In this document: one piece after another, positions 57,291 to 64,000 of the stretch
How positions within the stretch are numbered: position 1 is the stretch's first letter
Layout of the letters: each line of letters begins with the position of its first letter
Source: Actinobacillus sp. GY-402
GTDB taxonomy: Bacteria; Pseudomonadota; Gammaproteobacteria; Enterobacterales; Pasteurellaceae
Length of the DNA stretch: 64,000 nucleotides
NCBI RefSeq assembly: GCF_014843355.1
Contig: NZ_CP062137.1
Coordinates: forward strand, 248,001 to 312,000
Direction: 5' to 3'
Notes under the pieces: model-generated
What the model saw: only the letters and a program-made list of their open reading frames with translations
Told to the model about the DNA's origin: nothing
Database searches by the model: none
Translations under genes and position numbers: made by a program

Positions 57291-57306
57291 TGTGAATTGG
57301 ATCACA
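57291..57306. promoter_or_regulatory. CRP site upstream of the second GntP permease
   Basis: TGTGA-ATTGGA-TCACA, a perfect CRP core, between the permease start and the rlmL terminator. Confidence 0.75.
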
Positions 57307-57308
57307 AT

Positions 57309-57337
57309 AAAAAACGGCGAAAAACTCGCCGTTTTTT
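57309..57337 (-). terminator. rlmL terminator
   Basis: Inverted repeat AAAACGGCGA / TCGCCGTTTT with T/A runs; the uptake signal ACCGCACTT follows. Confidence 0.8.
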
Positions 57338-57366
57338 GACCGCACTTTTATTGGAAATCGCTTGAA

Positions 57367-59517
57367 TCAGTCATTGCGGGTGAGCAACCAGCAGTTGTGG
57401 ATTTGCTTGTTGCGTGCAAAATCCAACGGCAAGGTTTTGGCGGAAATTTCTACGCCGTTTAAGCCTAACCGAGCCAAACCGTCGAAATCCATTTTGAATC
57501 CGCGTTTATTGTTGGAGAATACAATGGTGCCGTTCGGACGCAAAATCCGTTTCAGGTTTTCCATCAGTTTGATGTGGTCGCGCTGCACGTCCCAACTGTC
57601 TTCCATCCGTTTGGAATTGGAGAAGGTGGGCGGATCCGCAAAAATCAAATCGAACTGTTTATCGCAACGCGCCAGCCATTGCAGACAATCCGCCTGAACC
57701 AGTTTATGCCGTTTGCCGTCTATATCGTTCAGAATCAGGTTTTGTTCCGCCCAGTTCAGATAAGTATTCGACATATCCACGGTGGTGGTGGATTTCGCGC
57801 CGCCCAGCGCCGCATGCACCGTTGCGGATCCCGTGTAAGCGAACAGATTGAGAAAATCTTTGTCTTTCGCCATTTCGCCTACCATTTTACGGGTTAACCG
57901 GTGATCCAAAAATAAACCGGTATCCAAATAATCGGTCAGGTTCACCCAGAGTTTCGCACCGTATTCCGTCACGTAAAAATATTCGCCTTTGTTGGCCAGT
58001 TTTTCATATTGATTGCTGCCTTTTTGTTTTTGACGAACTTTTAAAACCAGTTTATTGGTTTCCACGCCGGTGACGGCAAGGGTCGCGCTTACCGCGTCCA
58101 ATAAGCGTTGGCGGGCTTTGTTTTCATCAATATTTTTCGGTGCCGCATATTCTTGCACCACAATGTGATCACCGTAACGATCCACGGCCAAATTGTAATC
58201 GGGTAAATCCGCGTCATACAGGCGATAGGCCTCCAAACCCTGTTGTTTCGCCCATTTTTCAATTTTCTTTATGTTTTTCTGCAAGCGATTGGCGAAATCC
58301 GCCGCCACCTCGGCATGGTCGGAAAATGCCGGATTTTCCGCCGCACTTTCATCTCTTTGTTCTAAAGTGCGGTCAGAAATTTGATAGTTTTTTTGCACGC
58401 AATCCAACGGGCCGTTTTTCGCCTTAAACTGACGAAAAGAACGCATTCGCAGGCAGTCCAGTAAGCCTTGTTCCGAGCTGAAAACGGAGGCGTTCCAGCC
58501 GCCGAATTGTTGTTTCAAGCGTTGCCCGAACACGGAATAAAGAGCGATTAACGCCGGCGTGGTGCCGAGTCGTTCGCCATAAGGCGGATTACACAGCACG
58601 GTGCCTTTTTCGCCGTTTGGCAGCGGATTTTTTAACGCCGCGACATCTCCCTGAGCGAACCGGATTAAATGGGCGACTCCCGCATTGCGGGCGTTAGCTT
58701 GCGCTTTTTTGAGCACACGATGATCCAAATCGAACCCGTAAAAATGCGGCTGCGGATTTTTCTGCATTTCCGCTTCCGCCAGGGCAACGGCTTGCGCCTT
58801 CACCTTTTCCCAGACCGCCTGATTATGTCCTTTCCAGAAATCAAATCCCCAGTGTAATCGGTGTAGCTGCGGCGCGATTTGTGCTTCCATTTGCGCCGCT
58901 TCAATCAGCAACGTGCCGGAACCGCACATGGGATCCACTAGAGGCGTGCCTTTTTGCCAGCCGGAACGCAAGACCAACGCCGCCGCTAAGGTTTCCCGTA
59001 ACGGCGCTTGTCCGCTGTCTTCGCGGTAACCGCGCATATGCAGGGCTTCGCCGCTTAAATCCAGAGAGATGATTAAATCGTCGCGATTCAGATAAGCGTG
59101 AATGCGCACATCGGGATGATCTTTATCTACGCTCGGGCGCTCTTTACCGTTACGTTCGAAATAATCCACAATGCCGTCTTTCACTCGCATGGCACCGAAT
59201 TGACTGTGGCGAATTTCGCGGTTTGTGCCGTTAAAATCGACAAAAAAGCGGGCTTTTTCGTCGAAATAGTTTAACCAGGGCTGGCTGACGACGGTAGAGT
59301 AGAGATCCAAATCGCTGTAAATTTTGCTTTGGGTAATGGGCAATAAAATGCGGGAGGCAAGACGCGACCACAATAACGCTTTGTATTGGGTTTCATCGTC
59401 TGCGGAAAAATGGACGCCGCCCTGCGCGACGCGGGCGTTTTGCGCGCCGAGTTCGGTCAGTTCGGTTTTCAATAATTCTTCAAAGCCACGGGCACAGGTG
59501 GCGAAAAGTGGTTTCAT
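57367..59517 (-). CDS. rlmL: Bifunctional 23S rRNA methyltransferase RlmKL
   Basis: Two-domain rRNA methyltransferase of 716 residues (E. coli RlmL has 702), making m2G2445 and m7G2069. THUMP region at about 45-155, first methyltransferase domain with [15 protein letters not shown] and [12 protein letters not shown] (NPPY), second with [16 protein letters not shown] and [14 protein letters not shown]. Several uptake signals inside. Leftward, single gene. Confidence 0.96.
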   Translation of the reverse strand: MKPLFATCARGFEELLKTELTELGAQNARVAQGGVHFSADDETQYKALLWSRLASRILLPITQSKIYSDLDLYSTVVSQPWLNYFDEKARFFVDFNGTNREIRHSQFGAMRVKDGIVDYFERNGKERPSVDKDHPDVRIHAYLNRDDLIISLDLSGEALHMRGYREDSGQAPLRETLAAALVLRSGWQKGTPLVDPMCGSGTLLIEAAQMEAQIAPQLHRLHWGFDFWKGHNQAVWEKVKAQAVALAEAEMQKNPQPHFYGFDLDHRVLKKAQANARNAGVAHLIRFAQGDVAALKNPLPNGEKGTVLCNPPYGERLGTTPALIALYSVFGQRLKQQFGGWNASVFSSEQGLLDCLRMRSFRQFKAKNGPLDCVQKNYQISDRTLEQRDESAAENPAFSDHAEVAADFANRLQKNIKKIEKWAKQQGLEAYRLYDADLPDYNLAVDRYGDHIVVQEYAAPKNIDENKARQRLLDAVSATLAVTGVETNKLVLKVRQKQKGSNQYEKLANKGEYFYVTEYGAKLWVNLTDYLDTGLFLDHRLTRKMVGEMAKDKDFLNLFAYTGSATVHAALGGAKSTTTVDMSNTYLNWAEQNLILNDIDGKRHKLVQADCLQWLARCDKQFDLIFADPPTFSNSKRMEDSWDVQRDHIKLMENLKRILRPNGTIVFSNNKRGFKMDFDGLARLGLNGVEISAKTLPLDFARNKQIHNCWLLTRND

Positions 59518-59750
59518 CAGGTTTCTCTGTTCATCAAAAAATTGCCGCGATTATAGCAGGTTTATGCGAGGAAAAGAATGCGATAAAATAGCCGGCGACC
59601 GTTATCTTCAGCCTCGTAGCAAAGGTTTTTGTCTGACAGGAATACGGCAAATGAAAAAATGTGTCTTTTTGTGACCGCACTTTTTACTTGCATATTGTTT
59701 GATTTGCATATAAATTCATTATTACTGAATAATTATTTATCCATAAGCCC

Positions 59751-61073
59751 ATGCGAAGTACAGAATTAGTCCAATGGTTCCGCCAGTCTACCCCTTATGT
59801 GAATATGCATCGCGGTAAGACGTTCGTCATCATGTTGGATGGTGATACCATCGCAAGTGAGAATTTTATCAATATTATCAGTGATATACGTTTGCTGCAT
59901 AGTTTGGGAATTAAGCTGATTATTGTGTTCGGCGCCAGATTTCAGATTAACGAATTGCTGCTTAAAAATCACATTCAGCCCGTTTATCATAAAAATATCC
60001 GGGTGACGGATCCGCGCACGCTGGAATTGGTGAAACAGGCCGCCGGGCGGCTCAATTACGACATTATGTCCCGTCTTTCCATGCGTTTGCCCCATTCGCC
60101 GCTGCTGAACGTGGTGAGCAGTAACTTTATTCTGGCGCAGCCTATCGGGGTGGATGACGGCGTAGATTACATGTTAAGCGGCAAACTTCGTCGAATAGAA
60201 GTGGAAAATATCAAAAAACAACTGGAAAATGACGCGATCGTGTTAATCGGGCCGGTCGCGCCTTCCGTCACCGGCGAAAGTTTCAATTTGCCTTTCGAAG
60301 AAGTGGCGACGCAGGTGGCGATTAAGCTGAAAGCGGAAAAACTCATCGGTTTCAGTAATACCCAAGGAATTTTAGATAAAAACGGCGTGTCCATTTCCGA
60401 TTTGTTGCCGCAGGAAGCGGCGGATTATCTGCAACAATTCATTGAACGGGATCAATATCACAGTTCGCAGGCGCGTTTCCTGCAGGCGGCGATTGACGTT
60501 TGCCGCGCCGGCGTGCACCGTTCCCATTTGCTGAGTTATGAAGAAGACGGCTCGTTATTGCAGGAATTATTTACCCGCGACGGGGTGGGAACGCAGCTTT
60601 CCATGGAAAATTCGGAAGATATTCGGATTGCCACGGCGCGCGATATTCCAAGTTTGCTCGAATTGATTCATCCGTTGGAACAACAGGGCGTGTTGGTAAA
60701 ACGTTCGCGCGAGCAGCTGGAAATGGATATTGAAAAATACACCATTATCGACCGCGACGGCGTCATTATCGCCTGTGCCGCGCTGAATGTGTACGAGGCG
60801 GAAAAAATGGCGGAAATGGCGTGCGTTGCCGTGCATCCCGATTACCGCAGCTCTTCCCGCGGCGATATTCTGCTGACGGAAATTCAAAAACGGGCGAGAA
60901 ATTTGGGGATTGAAAAACTGTTCGTGCTCACCACCCGCACGGTGCATTGGTTCCAGGAACGCGGCTTCCGCATGGCGAACGTGGAAGATTTGCCGAAAGA
61001 TAAACGCGAGCATTACAACTATCAGCGCCGCTCGAAAATTCTGATTCAGGATTTGCAGGAATCCGGCGAGTAG
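59751..61073 (+). CDS. argA: N-acetylglutamate synthase
   Basis: First step of arginine synthesis, 440 residues. N-terminal amino-acid-kinase domain (about 1-280, lacking kinase activity in the family) and C-terminal GNAT acetyltransferase (about 290-430) with [21 protein letters not shown] and the WFQERGF block. Size matches E. coli ArgA. Followed by a terminator. Confidence 0.95.
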   Translation: MRSTELVQWFRQSTPYVNMHRGKTFVIMLDGDTIASENFINIISDIRLLHSLGIKLIIVFGARFQINELLLKNHIQPVYHKNIRVTDPRTLELVKQAAGRLNYDIMSRLSMRLPHSPLLNVVSSNFILAQPIGVDDGVDYMLSGKLRRIEVENIKKQLENDAIVLIGPVAPSVTGESFNLPFEEVATQVAIKLKAEKLIGFSNTQGILDKNGVSISDLLPQEAADYLQQFIERDQYHSSQARFLQAAIDVCRAGVHRSHLLSYEEDGSLLQELFTRDGVGTQLSMENSEDIRIATARDIPSLLELIHPLEQQGVLVKRSREQLEMDIEKYTIIDRDGVIIACAALNVYEAEKMAEMACVAVHPDYRSSSRGDILLTEIQKRARNLGIEKLFVLTTRTVHWFQERGFRMANVEDLPKDKREHYNYQRRSKILIQDLQESGE

Positions 61074-61081
61074 CAAAATGT

Positions 61082-61108
61082 AAAAATCCGCCTAATCGGC
61101 GGATTTTT
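61082..61108 (+). terminator. argA terminator
   Basis: AAAAATCCGCC-TAATC-GGCGGATTTTT, a strong hairpin with T run, 10 bp after the argA stop. Confidence 0.92.
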
Positions 61109-61302
61109 GGGATTTTGGGTCGTAAAGTGCGGTCAAAAAAAGCGACGTTTTTTGAACGTTGGCTTTGCCGACGATGGCGAAGTCATAAGTCATCGCACTG
61201 GCGATTACGCACAAAAAATTAACGTTTTTTTTAGTCGGTTTGGCGACCACCGCAAAAGGCGAGTCGTCTTTTCAAACGCGACCGTTTTTTACGGGAAAAT
61301 GA

Positions 61303-62244
61303 TCATCCGTCGTTTTTTCGCAAGGAGACTTCGCCGCCGTTAAACGTCATCCATTCGTTTCCAACCTGCAAACGCAAATGTCCGCGTTCGTCGATTCCTT
61401 GTTCAACGCCGGAAATAACCTGTTTTTCTTTGATAATGTTGACTTCGTGCTGGAAAAATGCGTCATTTTGCCGCCATTGTTGTTGAAATTCGGGGGTGAT
61501 GCCGTGCCGTTCAAATTCCATTAACGCCTGAATTAATTCCTCAAATACCGTAATCAGCAGTAAAGTGCGGTCGATTTTCGGCAAGATTTCCTGTAAATTC
61601 GCCCAAGCCTGATCGATTTGATTGGTGTCGCGTAACACGGCGACATTAATGCCTACTCCAATGACCAGATTCAGCCGGCCGTTTTCCGTACCCGCCGTTT
61701 CAATCAGAATTCCCGCCAGTTTGCGACCGTGCAGCAGGATGTCGTTCGGCCATTTTAATTTTGCCTGATCGGAACCCAGTTTACAGATTGCCCGGCGAAT
61801 CGCCATGCCTACCGTCAGGCTTAAACCGTCCACGGATTTGCCGGCGTCCACTTGCCACATCATGCTGAAAATCGCCTGTGCGGCAAACGGCGATTGCCAT
61901 TGGCGCCCGCGCCGTCCCCGACCGGCGGTTTGGTGTTCCGTTATGCAAATATCTCCTTTGTTGAGGCGGCTCATGTTGGTCAGCAATAAACGATTGGTGG
62001 AATCAATCACCGGTACGTACATGATTTTATGACGGGGAAAAACTTGCTGAATTTTGACCGCACTTAACAACGGTGTTTGCGGAATTAATCGCACTTCGCC
62101 GAAAGCGGTGTCGATGAGAATGCCCTGTTTCTGCAACGTTTGAATGCGGGCGAGCAATTCCTCGTCGGAACAGGTGAAAAGTGCGGTCAGATTTTCGAAA
62201 GAATGAGGCTGGCAGTCCGCCAGAATTTCTAATAATGAAGTCAT
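61303..62244 (-). CDS. birA: Biotin-protein ligase and biotin operon repressor
   Basis: BirA of 313 residues with all three parts: N-terminal winged helix (about 1-60), catalytic domain with TEHQTAGRGRRGRQWQSPF (biotinyl-AMP loop) and KLKWPNDILL, and C-terminal SH3-like domain ending NGGEVSLRKNDG. It attaches biotin to acetyl-CoA carboxylase and may repress biotin genes. Two uptake signals lie within the gene (61,562 and 62,177 region). Confidence 0.94.
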   Translation of the reverse strand: MTSLLEILADCQPHSFENLTALFTCSDEELLARIQTLQKQGILIDTAFGEVRLIPQTPLLSAVKIQQVFPRHKIMYVPVIDSTNRLLLTNMSRLNKGDICITEHQTAGRGRRGRQWQSPFAAQAIFSMMWQVDAGKSVDGLSLTVGMAIRRAICKLGSDQAKLKWPNDILLHGRKLAGILIETAGTENGRLNLVIGVGINVAVLRDTNQIDQAWANLQEILPKIDRTLLLITVFEELIQALMEFERHGITPEFQQQWRQNDAFFQHEVNIIKEKQVISGVEQGIDERGHLRLQVGNEWMTFNGGEVSLRKNDG

Positions 62245-62313
62245 GTAAATTCCTTACGGCAAACGATTAGCGTTTTTTTATCATAAATTGGGGAAAAGAT
62301 AAATTTTTCTTGA

Positions 62314-63867
<1,554 letters not shown>

Positions 63868-63885
63868 GCTTCCGAATTAACCTTA

Positions 63886-63911
63886 GGGTGGGCTTTTAGC
63901 CCGCCTTTTTG
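63886..63911 (+). terminator. guaB terminator
   Basis: GGTGGGC-TTTTA-GCCCGCC followed by five T, 18 bp after guaB. Confidence 0.88.
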
Positions 63912-64000
63912 AGTTTAAAGTGCGGTAGATTTTTGTGAAGTTTTTTGTAAAATTCGGTTGTTTACTTAATAAGATAGAAAGTGCTTATGTTGCAAGCTAT

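Noticed and set aside
61107..61343. 78-residue open frame after argA
   Set aside because: Arg/Phe-rich with no domain. It begins inside the argA terminator, overlaps the birA end and has no ribosome-binding site.
63987..64000. Possible start codon of the next gene (ATGTTGCAAGC)
   Set aside because: Only four codons are visible before the window ends; no identity can be supported.

Overview
The window is chromosomal DNA of a Pasteurellaceae bacterium carrying a foreign metal-resistance island. From about 19.7 kb to the right end the genes are ordinary Pasteurellaceae housekeeping genes. They are studded with the Haemophilus-type DNA uptake signal AAGTGCGGT / ACCGCACTT, both inside genes and as inverted pairs in terminators. 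The gene order (uvrA, nfsA, ribF-ileS-lspA-ispH, comEA, rdgB, hemW, rpiA, serA, mltG-tmk-holB-ycfH, dnaE-hda, a complete gar/gud cluster, rlmL, argA, birA, guaB) and the moderate G+C suggest a Hin-subclade species close to Basfia/Mannheimia succiniciproducens or Actinobacillus succinogenes. That species guess is inference.

Positions 1-19,621 form a genomic island. Its gene-side end is a four-gene leftward operon (14,377-19,621) of three different tyrosine recombinases plus a small coiled-coil protein. This is the signature of three-recombinase (GInt / Tn554-like) islands, and it abuts the ssb terminator. The island is nearly free of the host uptake signal. Its cargo is layered. (a) 1-4,863: an A+T-rich copper module, a CusRS-like two-component system divergent from a Met-rich membrane protein, a DUF411 protein and a multicopper oxidase. 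(b) 5,155-6,572: an intact IS3-family element (IS150 type) without a target duplication, sitting between an arsenite-permease remnant and an oxidoreductase remnant. (c) 6,836-13,030: a block marked by Neisseriaceae DNA uptake sequences of several dialects. It carries a Cu(I) P-type ATPase, a hybrid metal-binding/DUF2933 protein, a DUF305 protein, a 12-Cys metallothionein-like peptide, cueR, a short CDF transporter and a Zn/Cd/Pb-type MerR regulator. (d) 13,031-14,327: a gene graveyard of ACR3, oxidoreductase and RND-pump fragments.

Together the island could provide a multi-layer copper defence: sensing (CusRS-like, CueR), cytoplasmic sequestration (Cys-rich peptide), export (CopA), periplasmic binding (DUF411, DUF305) and oxidation (multicopper oxidase). 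A CDF/MerR pair is added for a divalent metal. Promoter reading supports this: a CusR-like box lies between the two-component genes and the membrane-protein gene, and three MerR-type promoters with 19-bp spacers lie in front of the DUF411 gene, the Cys-rich peptide and the CDF gene.

In the core, 45.6-57.2 kb encodes D-glucarate/galactarate use: garL-garR-garK-cdaR to the right, convergent with garD, an aldo/keto reductase, two GntP-type permeases and gudD to the left, with CRP sites before gudD and the second permease. comEA has a good match to the Sxy-dependent CRP-S competence motif. No tRNA, rRNA or CRISPR array was seen.
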